This document shows positions 19,530 through 29,756 of a stretch of DNA of 64,000 bases, one piece after another. Position 1 is the stretch's first letter. Each line of letters opens with the position of its first letter. The stretch lies in assembly GCA_002354655.1 (NCBI GenBank), contig DELY01000034.1, forward strand, positions 1-64,000, read 5' to 3'. Source of the stretch: Pseudomonas sp. UBA2684. Its GTDB lineage: Bacteria; Pseudomonadota; Gammaproteobacteria; Pseudomonadales; Pseudomonadaceae. The notes beneath the pieces were generated by a model. It was given only the letters and a program-made list of their open reading frames with translations. It was not told the origin of the DNA and searched no databases. Both the position numbers and the translations under genes were made by a program.

Positions 19530-20510
19530 CTAACGCAATACAGGCCCCTGAAACCCCATCCACAAGGCCAGGTGCTCGGCAACGCTGGCACCGAGCCTTT
19601 TCGCAAAGCGGTCAAACGGCGTTTCCTGCACAGTGAAGTCAACCAGCTCTTTTTCGCCGATCACTTCACGCGCAACATAACTGGTATTACCCAGCGCATC
19701 GATCAACCCCAACCGCAACGCTTGCTCGCCCGACCAGACCAGACCAGAAAACAGCTCCGGATGCTCGGCCGACTTCAAACGCTCACCACGCCCCTGCTTG
19801 ACGCTCTCGATAAACTGCCGGTGAGTGGTCTCCAGTACACTTTTCCAGAACAGCGCCTCTTCTTCCTTAGGCGGCTGGAACGGATCGAGAAATGCCTTGT
19901 GCTCGCCCGACGTGTACACGCGACGATCGACCCCCAACTTCTCCATCACCCCGACAAACCCGAAACCAGCCGCCGTTACGCCGATGGAGCCCACCAAGCT
20001 GGCCTTGTCGGCATAAATCTCATCGGCTGCACTGGCAATGTAGTAGGCACCCGACGCCCCCAGATCGCTAATCACGGCATACAGCTTGATCGCCGGATAC
20101 TCCGCACGCAGACGACGAATCTCGTCATAGATATAGCCCGACTGCACCGGACTACCACCCGGGCTATTGATACGCAAAATCACACCCTTGGTGTTGGCAT
20201 CTTCAAAAGCCGCGCGCAGGCTGCCGACAATATTATCGGCACTGGCGGACTCCTGATCGGCAATCATCCCGCGCACCTCGATCAACGCGGTATGACTGGA
20301 ACTACTGGCCGAACCCTTCTGCAAATTGAGCAGCGGCGCAAACAGCGCCAACGCACCGAACAGATAAAGAAACGTCAGCGACTTGAAGAAAATCCCCCAG
20401 CGACGCGCCCTGCGCTGCTCCTGCACACCGGCCAGCAGGGTCTTTTCCAGCAATTTCCAACTTTTGTCATCGCCCTGATCGGCAGCCGAGGCCTTCCATT
20501 CATCCGACAT
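19530..20510 (-). CDS. sppA: Signal peptide peptidase SppA-like (36K type), 326 aa
   Basis: Inner-membrane serine/lysine protease that degrades cleaved signal peptides. One membrane segment lies near residues 44-62. The nucleophile Ser is in SDLGASGAYYIAS and the general-base Lys in SGEHKAFLDPF. The start at 20510 (MSDEWKAS) overlaps the end of the HAD gene by 11 bases; the open frame upstream of it is the other gene's shadow. Confidence 0.93.
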   Translation of the reverse strand: MSDEWKASAADQGDDKSWKLLEKTLLAGVQEQRRARRWGIFFKSLTFLYLFGALALFAPLLNLQKGSASSSSHTALIEVRGMIADQESASADNIVGSLRAAFEDANTKGVILRINSPGGSPVQSGYIYDEIRRLRAEYPAIKLYAVISDLGASGAYYIASAADEIYADKASLVGSIGVTAAGFGFVGVMEKLGVDRRVYTSGEHKAFLDPFQPPKEEEALFWKSVLETTHRQFIESVKQGRGERLKSAEHPELFSGLVWSGEQALRLGLIDALGNTSYVAREVIGEKELVDFTVQETPFDRFAKRLGASVAEHLALWMGFQGPVLR

Positions 20511-21195
20511 AATCATCCACCTCAACTCGTTGCTCATCCGCGCACCGCTCAAGCCAGGTACGCAATTCCGTGAAATGCTCCACTGCCAATACCGGATTGT
20601 AAGCGCGCAAGGCCAGCAAAGGTTGCGCACCATAACCCACTGCCACAGAGTCGATACCGGCACGCTGCGCCATCTGCAAATCAAATGACGAGTCACCCAC
20701 CATCAACGCCTGCCGTGGCGCAACACCGCACTGCGCCAGAATTTCTTCCAGCATCAACGGGCTCGGCTTGCTCGCCGTTTCATCGGCACACCGCGTGGCA
20801 TCGAAATACTCCAGCCAGCCGCGAGCTTCCAGCACCCGCCGCAAGCCATGCCGGCTTTTACCTGTCGCCACAGCCAAACGGTAGCCGGCCGCACGAAAAG
20901 CCGACAACGCCTCAGCCACACAAGGAAACAACGCCGAAGGCTGCGCTTCAAGCGCGAGGTACTGCTCGCTATAACAGCGCCGGAAGCGCTCGACGCGTGC
21001 CGCCTCGACGAGCTCCGGGTACAAGCTGCGGATCGCCTCTGGCAAACCGAGACCGATAATACCCTTGACCTGCGTGTCGCTGCGTCGCACCAACTCGCAC
21101 GCATCGGCGGCACGGTGCATGGCCGTGACAATACGACCGATCGAATCGACCAGCGTGCCATCCCAATCGAAAATCAGCAGCCGATAGTCACGCAC
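20500..21195 (-). CDS. HAD-superfamily phosphatase (phosphoglycolate phosphatase-like), 231 aa
   Basis: Haloacid dehalogenase fold: nucleophile motif [10 protein letters not shown], motif II VATGKS, Lys in SKPSP, and motif [13 protein letters not shown]. It belongs to the Gph-like group; the substrate is not established. The start is GTG at 21195, overlapping the rluC stop by 8 bases (GTGCGTGA). This is preferred because it puts the FDWDGT motif eight residues in. It is coupled to rluC and sppA. Confidence 0.9.
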   Translation of the reverse strand: MRDYRLLIFDWDGTLVDSIGRIVTAMHRAADACELVRRSDTQVKGIIGLGLPEAIRSLYPELVEAARVERFRRCYSEQYLALEAQPSALFPCVAEALSAFRAAGYRLAVATGKSRHGLRRVLEARGWLEYFDATRCADETASKPSPLMLEEILAQCGVAPRQALMVGDSSFDLQMAQRAGIDSVAVGYGAQPLLALRAYNPVLAVEHFTELRTWLERCADEQRVEVDDYVG

Positions 21196-22141
21196 CCAAG
21201 CGCTCCAACGTGCGCGCCCACATCTCGTCGACAGGCGCCTCAAGCTTCAGCTGGCCGCCATCGGGCAGCGGCACGACCAACTCGTAAGCATGTAAAAACA
21301 AGCGCTTGCCGCCCAACTCACGAACTTCACGGGTGAAGTCGTCATCGCCGTACTTGCTGTCGCCAGCAATGCAATGCCCGGCATGCTTGCTGTGCACACG
21401 AATCTGATGTGTCCGCCCGGTTACCGGCTTAGCCTCGACTAAGGTGGCAAACTCGCCGAAACGGCGTAGCACGCGAAACACGGTCAACGCCTCTTTACCC
21501 TCGGGATTGACCTCGACCATGCGCTCCCCGGAACGCAGATTGCTCTTCAGCAAAGGCGCATTGACCTGCTTCTTGGCCGTCGCCCAATGGCCGCGCACCA
21601 AGGCCATATAACGCTTATCCACGCCATCGCCGCGCAAAGCCTCGTGCAGATGCCGCAACATGCTGCGCTTTTTGGCAATCATCAACAGCCCCGAAGTATC
21701 GCGATCGAGGCGATGCACTAACTCCAGGTCCTTGGCATCCGGCCGCAGCTGCCGAAACGCCTCGATCACCCCGTAATTCAAGCCGCTGCCACCATGCACT
21801 GCGATGCCAACCGGCTTATTCAGGACGATCAGCGCTTTGTCTTCGTAAACGATTGCCGCCTCCAAGCGCTGCAACAACCCCTGAGCCAGCGGCTCCGGCT
21901 CATCGCGCTCAGCCAGCCGCAAAGGCGGCACGCGAATGATATCGCCCGCCTGCAACTTATATTCCGGCTTGATACGCCCCTTGTTCACGCGCACCTCGCC
22001 TTTACGCAGGATGCGGTAAATCAATGTCTTGGGCACACCCTTGAGCTGAGTGCGCAGAAAGTTATCGATACGTTGGCCGGCGAGTTCCGGCGCAACCTCG
22101 AGCAGCTGAACGCCGGAGGTTGGAGAGGCAGGATTTGTCAT
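21188..22141 (-). CDS. rluC: 23S rRNA pseudouridine synthase RluC, 317 aa
   Basis: Makes pseudouridines at 23S positions 955, 2504 and 2580 in E. coli. An N-terminal S4 RNA-binding domain ([20 protein letters not shown]) is followed by the synthase domain with catalytic Asp in [15 protein letters not shown]. The ATG at 22141 sits only six bases behind a TATGAT -10 element, so the message may be leaderless. It is divergent from rne, as in E. coli. Confidence 0.95.
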   Translation of the reverse strand: MTNPASPTSGVQLLEVAPELAGQRIDNFLRTQLKGVPKTLIYRILRKGEVRVNKGRIKPEYKLQAGDIIRVPPLRLAERDEPEPLAQGLLQRLEAAIVYEDKALIVLNKPVGIAVHGGSGLNYGVIEAFRQLRPDAKDLELVHRLDRDTSGLLMIAKKRSMLRHLHEALRGDGVDKRYMALVRGHWATAKKQVNAPLLKSNLRSGERMVEVNPEGKEALTVFRVLRRFGEFATLVEAKPVTGRTHQIRVHSKHAGHCIAGDSKYGDDDFTREVRELGGKRLFLHAYELVVPLPDGGQLKLEAPVDEMWARTLERLGA

Positions 22142-22147
22142 CGCGCA

Positions 22148-22153
22148 ATCATA
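22148..22153 (-). promoter_or_regulatory. Candidate -10 of rluC
   Basis: TATGAT on the minus strand, six bases before the rluC ATG. The -35 region is weak. Initiation would fall at or next to the A of the start codon. Confidence 0.5.
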
Positions 22154-22169
22154 ACAATTTTTTATGGAA

Positions 22170-22198
22170 TTGAAGCACTTAATCATTACTGCTATAGT
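22170..22198 (+). promoter_or_regulatory. Promoter of rne
   Basis: TTGAAG (22170-22175), 17-base spacer, TATAGT (22193-22198). The start would fall near 22205. Confidence 0.75.
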
Positions 22199-22204
22199 CG
22201 CGAA

Positions 22205-22707
22205 CGCCGCCAAAAGCGGCCTGGTTTGCGGATGATCGCCAAAACTGCCATCCCCAACCAACGCAACCCTTTCAGGACGTGAGGCCGTCCGACGGGACTT
22301 TCGCCGCAAAGGCCGCGAATAACTCGGAAATAAAGCCTTAGCCATGATGCGCGACCATCCCCACTGGACGGCCGCGGTAAATGCCAACCCGCTACGGATT
22401 CTGCGAGCGGCACCCGATTTTCAGCGATACGTGTAGGGTGGAGATGTACAACTGCCGGTCTGCGTAGCAATTAGCTTTATCGAAGACGCTTCATCTCGTC
22501 CGCTACCAGCAGCTGATTCCTCCTCCTGATTAGTGCTTTCTGTCACATACAGCAAGCAGGAGACGTCTGTCGCGACCCAGCCCAACTGGCTGACTGTCGC
22601 TTGACAATGAAACGATTTACGACCGTTTCTGACGCGCCTGACACCGACCCTGAGAGTCGTGTGTGCCGAACGCCGTTTCCGTCAGCACCGGAAACCGACG
22701 GTACTAC
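22205..22707 (+). promoter_or_regulatory. Long untranslated leader of rne
   Basis: About 500 bases with no supported gene. The RNase E mRNA of E. coli has a long structured leader through which the enzyme controls its own message, and this leader is in the same place. Visible hairpins are GAAACG/CGTTTC (22609-22614 with 22624-22629) and GTTTCCG/CGGAAAC (22675-22681 with 22689-22695). The second sits 12 bases before the start codon. I see no convincing ribosome site between it and the ATG. Confidence 0.65.
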
Positions 22708-25700
22708 ATGAAAAGAATGCTGATTAACGCAACTCAACCCGAAGAGTTGCGTGTTGCTCTGGTCGACGGCCAACGCCTGTACGATCTGGACATTGAATCG
22801 GGCGCTCGCGAGCAAAAAAAGGCCAACATCTATAAAGGTCGCATTACTCGCGTTGAACCGAGCCTCGAAGCCGCCTTCGTCGACTTCGGCTCCGAACGTC
22901 ACGGTTTCCTCCCGCTCAAAGAAATTTCCCGCGAATACTTCAGTAAGGCCCCCGAAGGCCGCGTCAATATCAAAGACGTGCTCAAGGAAGGCCAGGAAGT
23001 CATCGTCCAGGTCGAAAAAGAAGAGCGTGGCAACAAGGGCGCAGCCCTCACCACCTTTATCAGCCTGGCTGGCCGCTACCTGGTACTGATGCCGAACAAC
23101 CCGCGCGCCGGCGGTATCTCGCGACGCATCGAAGGTGAAGAGCGTAACGAACTGCGCGAAGCACTGAACGGCCTCGACGCACCGGTCGACATGGGCCTGA
23201 TCGTGCGCACCGCCGGCCTCGGTCGCTCCAGCGAAGAAATGCAGTGGGACCTCGATTACCTGCTGCAACTGTGGAGCGCCATCAAAGAAGCCTCGCTGGA
23301 CCGCGCCGCGCCTTTCCTGATTTACCAGGAAAGCAACGTGATCATCCGCGCCATCCGTGACTACCTGCGTCAGGATATCGGCGAAGTACTGGTCGACAGC
23401 GTTGAAGCACAGCAGGAAGCCCTGAGCTTCATCAATCAGGTGATGCCGCAGTACGCCAGCAAGATCAAGCTGTACGAAGACAGCGTGCCGCTGTTCAACC
23501 GCTTCCAGATCGAAAGCCAGATCGAAACCGCATTCCAGCGCGAAGTGAAATTGCCGTCTGGCGGCTCCATCTTCATCGACCCAACCGAAGCCCTGGTGTC
23601 TATCGACATCAACTCGGCACGCGCGACCAAAGGCAGCGATATCGAGGAAACTGCACTGCAGACCAACCTCGAAGCCGCTGAAGAGATCGCCCGCCAGTTG
23701 CGCCTGCGCGACATCGGCGGCCTTATCGTCATCGACTTCATCGACATGACGCCGGCGAAGAACCAGCGTGCCGTGGAAGAAAAAGTCCGCGAAGCCCTGG
23801 AAGCCGACCGCGCCCGCGTGCAAGTCGGCCGCATCTCGCGTTTCGGCCTGCTGGAAATGTCGCGTCAGCGTCTGCGCCCGTCGCTTGGCGAAACCAGCGG
23901 TATCGTCTGCCCGCGCTGCAACGGTCAAGGCATCATCCGTGACGTCGAATCGCTGTCGTTGGCGATCCTGCGCCTGATCGAAGAAGAAGCCCTGAAAGAC
24001 CGCACCGCCGAAGTCCGCGCCCAGGTACCAATCCCGGTCGCCGCCTTCCTGCTCAACGAAAAACGCAACTCGATCACCAAGATCGAACTGCGTACCCGTG
24101 CACGCATTGTCATCCTGCCGAACGATCACCTGGAAACGCCGCACTTCGAAGTACAGCGCATCCGTGACGACAGCCCGGAAGCACAGAGCACGCAAACCAG
24201 CTACGAAATGGCCACGGCAGAGGTCGAAGAAGAGAAGCAGGCCAGCGCCACGCGCACCCTGGTTCGCCAGGAAGCTGCGATCAAAGCTGCGCCACAACGT
24301 GCAGCGCCGCTGCCAGAAACAGTAGTCGCTACGCCCGTCGCAACAGCCGAACCAAGCCTGTTCAAAGGCCTGGTCAAGTCGCTGGTCAGCCTGTTTGCCG
24401 GCAAGGAAGAAGAAAAACCTGCCGTCATCGAGAAGAAAGCCAGCGAACGCCCGCAGCGTAGCGATGAGCGTCGTAACGGTCGCCAGCAGAACCGCAGCCG
24501 CGGCGGTCGTCGCGACGAAGAGCGCAAGCCACGCGAAGAGCGTGCACCTCGTGAAGAACGTGCGCCGCGCGAAGAGCGTCAGCCGCGTGCCGCCCGTGAG
24601 GAACGTGCACCGCGTGAAGAACGCACTCCACGCGATGCCGTTGAAGTGCGTGAACCGCAAGAGGTGCGTCAGTCCCGCCCTCCGCGTGAAGAGCGCCAAC
24701 CTCGCGAGCGCAAGCCGCGTGAAGAGCGCGCGCCGCGCGAACTGCGTGAGCCGCTGGACACCCCGGAAAGCAGCACTGGCGCGACTGGCACTGAAGAAGT
24801 TCGGGCTGAGCGTCCGCAACGCGAGCCGCGTCAACCGCGCCCGCCGCGCGAAGAGCGTCAGCCGCGCACCGAACAGGCGGCGCCAGCCGATGAAGAAGTG
24901 CTGAATAGCGAAGAGCAGCTGCAAGACGATGAGCAGGATGGTGGCGAAGGCGGTGATCGTCCTCGCCGCCGCTCGCGCGGTCAGCGTCGTCGCAGCAATC
25001 GTCGTGAACGTCAGCGCGATGCCAACGGCAACCTGATCGAAGGCGAAGAAACCGCTGAAGACAATGCCGAAACAGCATCGACGCTGGTCGTGGCCGCAAC
25101 TGTTGCCGCCGAACTGGCCAGCACTGAACCTGCCGTGACCGAGCAGCCTGCTCAGGAAGCTGCGGCGCCAGTCGTTGTACCAGCACCAGTCGTTGAGCCG
25201 AGCAGCCCTGTTGCAGAAGCCGCCGAAGTCAGCGAAGTCAGCGAAGTCAGCGAAGTCAGCGAAGTCAGCGAAGTCATGGTTGCCGAAGTCAGCGCCCCCG
25301 TCGCAACTGAAACCGTGCCGGTTACTGTCGAAGCACCTGTCGCTGTCGCCAGCGAAGAGCAGCCTGAAGCGGTTATTGACAGCGCAGTCGCCGAGCCGGT
25401 GGTAGAAGTGCTTGCCGCGCCGGAAGAAGCGCCCGCAGTCGGTAGCAATGGCCGCGCGCCAAACGATCCTCGCGAAGTGCGTCGCCGTCAGCGCGAAGCC
25501 GAGCGCCTGGCCCGTGAAGCAGTCGAAGCACCTCACGTCGAGGCCGCTGCACAAGAAGCGGACGCAGAACCAGCCGTTGTCCGCGCCGAAATCGACGAAG
25601 CGCAACAAGCGCCAGCGGTTGAGGCCGGCGAGCCAGAAAGCACACCGGCTAGCGAAAGCACTGCCGAAACTGAACAGCAGCAGGATGAACATGCGGTAAA

Positions 25701-25713
25701 ACCGCAAGTCTGA
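22708..25713 (+). CDS. rne: Ribonuclease E, 1001 aa
   Basis: Endoribonuclease and scaffold of the RNA degradosome. [13 protein letters not shown] is the usual start, followed by an S1 RNA-binding domain (about 35-120). The magnesium-binding aspartates are in [13 protein letters not shown] and VIDFIDM, and the zinc-link in CPRCNGQG holds the tetramer. The C-terminal half is a low-complexity arginine/glutamate and proline-rich arm that contains a run of SEV repeats (25225-25275). The upstream ATG at 22663 is not the start. The gene stands alone between its promoter and terminator. Confidence 0.97.
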   Translation: MKRMLINATQPEELRVALVDGQRLYDLDIESGAREQKKANIYKGRITRVEPSLEAAFVDFGSERHGFLPLKEISREYFSKAPEGRVNIKDVLKEGQEVIVQVEKEERGNKGAALTTFISLAGRYLVLMPNNPRAGGISRRIEGEERNELREALNGLDAPVDMGLIVRTAGLGRSSEEMQWDLDYLLQLWSAIKEASLDRAAPFLIYQESNVIIRAIRDYLRQDIGEVLVDSVEAQQEALSFINQVMPQYASKIKLYEDSVPLFNRFQIESQIETAFQREVKLPSGGSIFIDPTEALVSIDINSARATKGSDIEETALQTNLEAAEEIARQLRLRDIGGLIVIDFIDMTPAKNQRAVEEKVREALEADRARVQVGRISRFGLLEMSRQRLRPSLGETSGIVCPRCNGQGIIRDVESLSLAILRLIEEEALKDRTAEVRAQVPIPVAAFLLNEKRNSITKIELRTRARIVILPNDHLETPHFEVQRIRDDSPEAQSTQTSYEMATAEVEEEKQASATRTLVRQEAAIKAAPQRAAPLPETVVATPVATAEPSLFKGLVKSLVSLFAGKEEEKPAVIEKKASERPQRSDERRNGRQQNRSRGGRRDEERKPREERAPREERAPREERQPRAAREERAPREERTPRDAVEVREPQEVRQSRPPREERQPRERKPREERAPRELREPLDTPESSTGATGTEEVRAERPQREPRQPRPPREERQPRTEQAAPADEEVLNSEEQLQDDEQDGGEGGDRPRRRSRGQRRRSNRRERQRDANGNLIEGEETAEDNAETASTLVVAATVAAELASTEPAVTEQPAQEAAAPVVVPAPVVEPSSPVAEAAEVSEVSEVSEVSEVSEVMVAEVSAPVATETVPVTVEAPVAVASEEQPEAVIDSAVAEPVVEVLAAPEEAPAVGSNGRAPNDPREVRRRQREAERLAREAVEAPHVEAAAQEADAEPAVVRAEIDEAQQAPAVEAGEPESTPASESTAETEQQQDEHAVKPQV
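25225..25275 (+). repeat. 9-bp tandem repeat inside rne
   Basis: Five perfect copies of GAAGTCAGC plus six bases of a sixth, encoding Glu-Val-Ser repeats in the disordered arm of RNase E. Changes in copy number would keep the reading frame. Confidence 0.9.
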
Positions 25714-25730
25714 AGCCGCTCAGCGCAATA

Positions 25731-25758
25731 AAAAGGGGATGCTTCGGCATCCCCTTTT
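25731..25758. terminator. Bidirectional terminator between rne and murB
   Basis: AAAAGGGGATGC, then a TTCG loop, then GCATCCCCTTTT: a perfect stem with T runs in both directions. Confidence 0.92.
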
Positions 25759-25805
25759 CATTTCTGTGCACTCATGATGCTGAACGCTACACGACTTAGT
25801 TCCGG

Positions 25806-26825
25806 CTAAAGTACGTTAGGTTCGACTTCCAAGCTGACCGCAAAGCGCTGAGCAATATCGGCCTGGATACGTTGCGCCAGCGCCAATAATTGCTGCCCGG
25901 TGGCCTGACCATAGTTGACCAGCACCAAGGCTTGCAGACGGTGCACCCCCGCATCGCCATCACGGAAGCCCTTCCAGCCAGCCCGCTCGATCAACCAGCC
26001 GGCCGCCAGCTTCACCCGGCCATCGGCCTGCGGATACGCCACCAGATCGGCATGCTCGCCGCGCAAACGCTGCGCCAACTCGGCAGACACCAGCGGGTTC
26101 TTGAAAAAGCTCCCGGCATTGCCCAGCACCGCCGGATCGGGCAGTTTTTCACTGCGAATCGCACAGATCGCCTGACTGACATCCATAGCCGTCGGCAGCG
26201 CAATGCCCTGCTCGGCCAAACGCTGGCGAACCGGGCCGTAGTCCACGTGCAGCGACGCGGTACGGCTCAAGGCGAAACGCACCCGCAGAATCACCCAGCG
26301 CCCGGCTTCGCGCTTGAACAGGCTGTCGCGGTAGGCAAAGGCGCAGTCCGCCAGGGAAAACTCGCGTAACTCGCCACTCTGCCGATCCAGCGCGGTCAAC
26401 CCGGCGAAGACATCCTTCAGCTCGACGCCATAAGCGCCGATATTCTGCACCGGGGCTGCGCCCACGGTACCGGGAATCAGGCTGAGATTTTCCAGGCCGG
26501 CAAAGCCCTGCGCCAGTGTCCATTGCACAAACGGGTGCCACGGCTCACCCGCCTCTGCCTCGATGACAACCCGCTCGCCATCATCGCTTAGCACGCGAAT
26601 GCCGCGACTGGCCATGCGCAACACCAGGGCCGCGACATCGGCGGTTAGCAGCAGGTTGCTGCCACCGCCGAGCAACAGCAGCGGCAGTTGCTGCGCCGTC
26701 GCGTAAGCCAGCGCCTGCCCGACCTGCTGATCATCCTGCGCCTCGGCAAAGTGGCTGGCCTGGGCCTCGACGGCAAAGCTGTTGTAGGGTTTGAGCGACA
26801 CCTGGGTCTGAATATGCAGGTTCAT
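25806..26825 (-). CDS. murB: UDP-N-acetylenolpyruvoylglucosamine reductase, 339 aa
   Basis: Flavoenzyme that makes UDP-MurNAc for peptidoglycan. FAD-binding blocks LLLGGGSNLLLTAD and PGTVGAAPVQNIGAYG are present. The catalytic Ser is in NAGSFFKNP, and a Glu near the C-terminus (SLEVEPNVL) completes the site. It overlaps ptpA by 4 bases. Confidence 0.96.
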   Translation of the reverse strand: MNLHIQTQVSLKPYNSFAVEAQASHFAEAQDDQQVGQALAYATAQQLPLLLLGGGSNLLLTADVAALVLRMASRGIRVLSDDGERVVIEAEAGEPWHPFVQWTLAQGFAGLENLSLIPGTVGAAPVQNIGAYGVELKDVFAGLTALDRQSGELREFSLADCAFAYRDSLFKREAGRWVILRVRFALSRTASLHVDYGPVRQRLAEQGIALPTAMDVSQAICAIRSEKLPDPAVLGNAGSFFKNPLVSAELAQRLRGEHADLVAYPQADGRVKLAAGWLIERAGWKGFRDGDAGVHRLQALVLVNYGQATGQQLLALAQRIQADIAQRFAVSLEVEPNVL

Positions 26826-27286
26826 AGCCGCCCCTTGAGCTCAATCATCAGGGCATCGCAGGCCTGCTCAAGCAGATCCAGCACCTGCTCAAAGCCGGCC
26901 TCGCCGCCGTAATAAGGGTCGGGCACTTCGTCCAGTTCGAGCTGATAACGGCGCAGAAACAGATCCAGCTCGGTCGACGCATTGCTTGGGCGCAGCTGCT
27001 GCAGGTCATGCAGGTTGCTGTTGTCCATCGCCAGAATCAGGTCAAAGGCGTGAAAATCCGCGGCCTTGACCTGCCGGCCGCGTAGCGCAGACAAATCATA
27101 GCCACGCTGCTGCGCCGCCTGGCGAGTACGGATATCCGCCGCCTTGCCCACGTGCCAGTCGCCGGTGCCGGCCGAGCCGACCTCGATCCGCCCTTCCAGT
27201 CCGGCTGCACGCAGCTTGTGGCGCAACACGCCTTCGGCCGTAGGCGAGCGGCAGATATTGCCCAGGCAAACGAACAGAACACGCAT
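26822..27286 (-). CDS. Low-molecular-weight protein tyrosine phosphatase, 154 aa
   Basis: The P-loop CLGNICRS (Cys 7, Arg 13) at the N-terminus and the DPYYGG loop with the general acid Asp define the family. The ATG at 27286 shares one base with the kdsB stop (TGATG); the upstream open frame is a shadow of kdsB. The target is unknown. Such enzymes often act on envelope or polysaccharide tyrosine kinases, but none is nearby. Confidence 0.93.
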   Translation of the reverse strand: MRVLFVCLGNICRSPTAEGVLRHKLRAAGLEGRIEVGSAGTGDWHVGKAADIRTRQAAQQRGYDLSALRGRQVKAADFHAFDLILAMDNSNLHDLQQLRPSNASTELDLFLRRYQLELDEVPDPYYGGEAGFEQVLDLLEQACDALMIELKGRL

Positions 27287-28050
27287 CAAGCCCCCAGCAG
27301 GCGCCGAACGCGCTCCAGATCTTCTGGCGTATCGACCCCGGCCGGCGGCGCTTCCAGGGCATCGGCGACATGGATACGCACGCCATGCCAGAGCGCGCGT
27401 AGCTGCTCCAGGCACTCGGTGTCTTCCAGCCAGCACGGGCCCCAGGCGACGAAGTCGTGGAGAAACCCCGCGCGGTAGGCGTAGATGCCAATATGCCGAC
27501 GGTACGGCACGTCAGCGGGCAGCTCGTCACGGCTCTTGGCGAAGGCATCACGGGCCCAGGCCAGCGGCGCACGACTGAAGGTCAGGGCCAGGCCGCTCTT
27601 GTCGCTGACCACCTTGACCACATTGGGGTTGAACAGCGCCTGCACATCCTCGATCGGCTCGGCCAGGGTGGCGATTGCCGCTTGCGGATTGGCCGCCAGG
27701 TTGGCCGCCACTTGGTCGATGATGCGTGGTGGAATCAGCGGCTCATCGCCCTGCACGTTGACCACGATGGCGTCGCTGGTCAGGCCTAGGGCCGTGGCCA
27801 CTTCGGCCAGACGGTCGGTGCCGGAATTATGCTCGACGCGGGTCAACACCACCTCGGCACCAAAGCCGCGGCACACCTCGACGATGCGCGCATCATCGGT
27901 CGCCACCACCACCTGTTGCGCGCTGCTTTTGCACGCTTGCTCCCAGACATGCTGGATCATCGGCTTACCAGCGATATCTTGCAGCGGCTTGCCGGGCAAC
28001 CGGCTGGAGGCGTAACGCGCCGGAATCACAACGGTAAAAGCGCGGCTCAT
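27286..28050 (-). CDS. kdsB: CMP-Kdo synthetase, 254 aa
   Basis: 3-deoxy-manno-octulosonate cytidylyltransferase, which activates Kdo for lipid A core synthesis in the cytoplasm. The nucleotide-binding start is [22 protein letters not shown] when read in full; [12 protein letters not shown] is another signature. It adjoins the Trm112-like gene with no gap and lies in an lpxK-kdsB cluster. Confidence 0.96.
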   Translation of the reverse strand: MSRAFTVVIPARYASSRLPGKPLQDIAGKPMIQHVWEQACKSSAQQVVVATDDARIVEVCRGFGAEVVLTRVEHNSGTDRLAEVATALGLTSDAIVVNVQGDEPLIPPRIIDQVAANLAANPQAAIATLAEPIEDVQALFNPNVVKVVSDKSGLALTFSRAPLAWARDAFAKSRDELPADVPYRRHIGIYAYRAGFLHDFVAWGPCWLEDTECLEQLRALWHGVRIHVADALEAPPAGVDTPEDLERVRRLLGA

Positions 28051-28236
28051 TTACTTATCCAGGCGTTCGTCGACGTTCAGGGTACGGGCTTCGCTTTCCA
28101 GCATCACGGGGATGCCATCGCGCACCGGAAAAGCCAATGCATCGGCCTTGCAGATCAGCTCGCTTTTATCGGCAGCCAGCTTCAGCGGGCCCTTGCACAG
28201 TGGGCAAGCCAAGATATCGAGTAGTTTCGGGTCCAT
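28051..28236 (-). CDS. Trm112-family zinc-ribbon-like protein, 61 aa
   Basis: Small YcaR-type protein. [18 protein letters not shown] supplies one CxxC pair, and [10 protein letters not shown] is the conserved end block. A second cysteine is in LICKAD. It lies between lpxK and kdsB, as in E. coli. Its role is unknown; the eukaryotic relative activates methyltransferases. The start at 28236 is chosen on the family N-terminus. Confidence 0.92.
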   Translation of the reverse strand: MDPKLLDILACPLCKGPLKLAADKSELICKADALAFPVRDGIPVMLESEARTLNVDERLDK

Positions 28237-28309
28237 GGGAAGTCCTTGGTAGAAAGCGGCGGCAATCGATAAGCGTGTGTTAGCGGGCGTGCAACCGCTG
28301 GCTGAACAA

Positions 28310-29314
28310 CTACCGAGCCAGGGGCAGCAAGCGGGCCAGCTGCGTGTCGAACCAGTTGACGAACGCCGGAGAAGGCTGAGCATCCACCGGCAAGTACCAC
28401 CAGTCGTCAGCGGCAAAGGCCCGGCACTTCACCGCATCCTTTTCCGTCATCAGCACAGGCAGAGCCGGGCTGAAATCCAGCAACTCGGCGCTGTACGGCG
28501 CATGGTCGGCAAAAGCATGCGGAATCGGTCGCCAGTGTAGCGTCTCGAGCGTACTGAAGAAACGCTGCGGGTTGCCAATGCCTGCCACGGCATGCAGGCG
28601 CTGCTGTGGCGGGAAATGCGTCAGTGGGCGCTGCTCGCCACTGCGCAGATGGACCAATGCACGGGGCTGCAAACTGAAGGCATAGCCGCCTTCTGGGTCA
28701 CTGGCGGCACCGTTGTAGAGCAAGGCGTCGACACTGTGCAGGCGTTCGACTGGCTCACGCAGCGGCCCAGCCGGCAGGCAACGGCGATTGCCCAGGCCGC
28801 GCGCCGCATCGATCAGCACCAGCTCCAGGTCGCGAGCCAGACGGTAATGCTGCAAGCCGTCGTCGCTGAGAATCAGGTCCAACGGTTCTGCCGCCAACAA
28901 AGCCTGCACCGCACGCCCACGATCTGGATCGATCATGAGCGGCACGCCACTGCGTTGGACGATCAACAGCGGCTCGTCGCCAGCAACGCTGGCCGACTGA
29001 TCGGCCCGCACCCGCCAAGGGAAATGTGCCGGTTTGGCAGCATAGCCACGACTGACCACGCCAACCTTGAGACCACGGCTACGGCAATGCTCGATCAGCC
29101 AGAGAATCAGTGGAGTTTTACCGGTACCGCCGACGGTGATGTTACCCACCACCAGCACCGGCACTGGCGCACGGTAGATGCGCCCCTCACCGGCCAGGAA
29201 ACGCGCACGCTTGCGCTGCACCACATGTCGATAGAGCAGCTCCAGCGGTCGCAGTAAGGCCAGTGCCGGATGCCCGGCGTACCAGGCAGCCAGTAAACGA
29301 TCGGAAAGTGCCAT
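28310..29314 (-). CDS. lpxK: Tetraacyldisaccharide 4'-kinase, 334 aa
   Basis: Phosphorylates the lipid A disaccharide at the inner membrane. The P-loop is [13 protein letters not shown] and the conserved region SRGYAAK follows. [12 protein letters not shown] contains catalytic residues. The start at 29314 ([12 protein letters not shown]) removes an upstream shadow. It lies 13 bases behind exbD. Confidence 0.95.
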   Translation of the reverse strand: MALSDRLLAAWYAGHPALALLRPLELLYRHVVQRKRARFLAGEGRIYRAPVPVLVVGNITVGGTGKTPLILWLIEHCRSRGLKVGVVSRGYAAKPAHFPWRVRADQSASVAGDEPLLIVQRSGVPLMIDPDRGRAVQALLAAEPLDLILSDDGLQHYRLARDLELVLIDAARGLGNRRCLPAGPLREPVERLHSVDALLYNGAASDPEGGYAFSLQPRALVHLRSGEQRPLTHFPPQQRLHAVAGIGNPQRFFSTLETLHWRPIPHAFADHAPYSAELLDFSPALPVLMTEKDAVKCRAFAADDWWYLPVDAQPSPAFVNWFDTQLARLLPLAR

Positions 29315-29327
29315 CAGCAAGCCACCT

Positions 29328-29756
29328 TCAAGGCGTCGCCTGCGCCTCGACCGTGGTGATGCGCAGGTGGGCAAAACCCAGCTTGCCGGCGGCATCCATG
29401 GCCGTAATCACCGCTTGGTGTGGCGTTTGGGCATCGGCGCTGATGGTCAGCGGCAGGCTGTTATCACCCGCCGATTCCTTTTGTAGCGCAGCCATCAGGC
29501 TATTGAGGTCGCTTTTCAACAGCGGCTGCGCGTTCAGCGAGTAACTGCCATCGGCAGCAATCAACACTTCCAGCTGTTTCAGTTCGGTCTGCTCCGGCGG
29601 CGTGCCGCTGGCGGCTTCCGGCAGATCGACCTTGAGCTGGGTCTCACGGGTAAAGGTAGTAGTGACCACGAAAAACAGCAGCAGGATAAACACCACGTCG
29701 ATCAACGAGGCCAGGTTGATTTCGACGTTCTCCCGCGGTTTGCGCCGGAATTTCAC
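29328..29756 (-). CDS. exbD: ExbD/TolR family transport protein, 142 aa
   Basis: Single membrane segment with the proton-pathway aspartate in [17 protein letters not shown], then a periplasmic domain. It works with the ExbB-like protein encoded directly upstream (4-base overlap) to energise an outer-membrane or envelope process. It is next to lpxK and comEC rather than tonB, so the partner is open. The neighbourhood suggests an envelope role. Confidence 0.92.
   Translation of the reverse strand: MKFRRKPRENVEINLASLIDVVFILLLFFVVTTTFTRETQLKVDLPEAASGTPPEQTELKQLEVLIAADGSYSLNAQPLLKSDLNSLMAALQKESAGDNSLPLTISADAQTPHQAVITAMDAAGKLGFAHLRITTVEAQATP

Noticed and set aside
22601-22630. TTGACA at 22601 as a second rne promoter
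   Set aside because: No -10-like sequence lies at 16-18 bases; the stretch forms a hairpin instead.
24530-24890. Short repeated units resembling a CRISPR-like array
   Set aside because: These are arginine/glutamate codon repeats (variants of [10 protein letters not shown]) in the RNase E arm: irregular, translated and without spacers.
22543-25707. Very long minus-strand open frame (1054 codons) opposite rne
   Set aside because: It is an antisense shadow of rne created by its codon bias. The peptide is cysteine-, phenylalanine- and arginine-rich with no family features, while the + strand protein is unmistakable RNase E.
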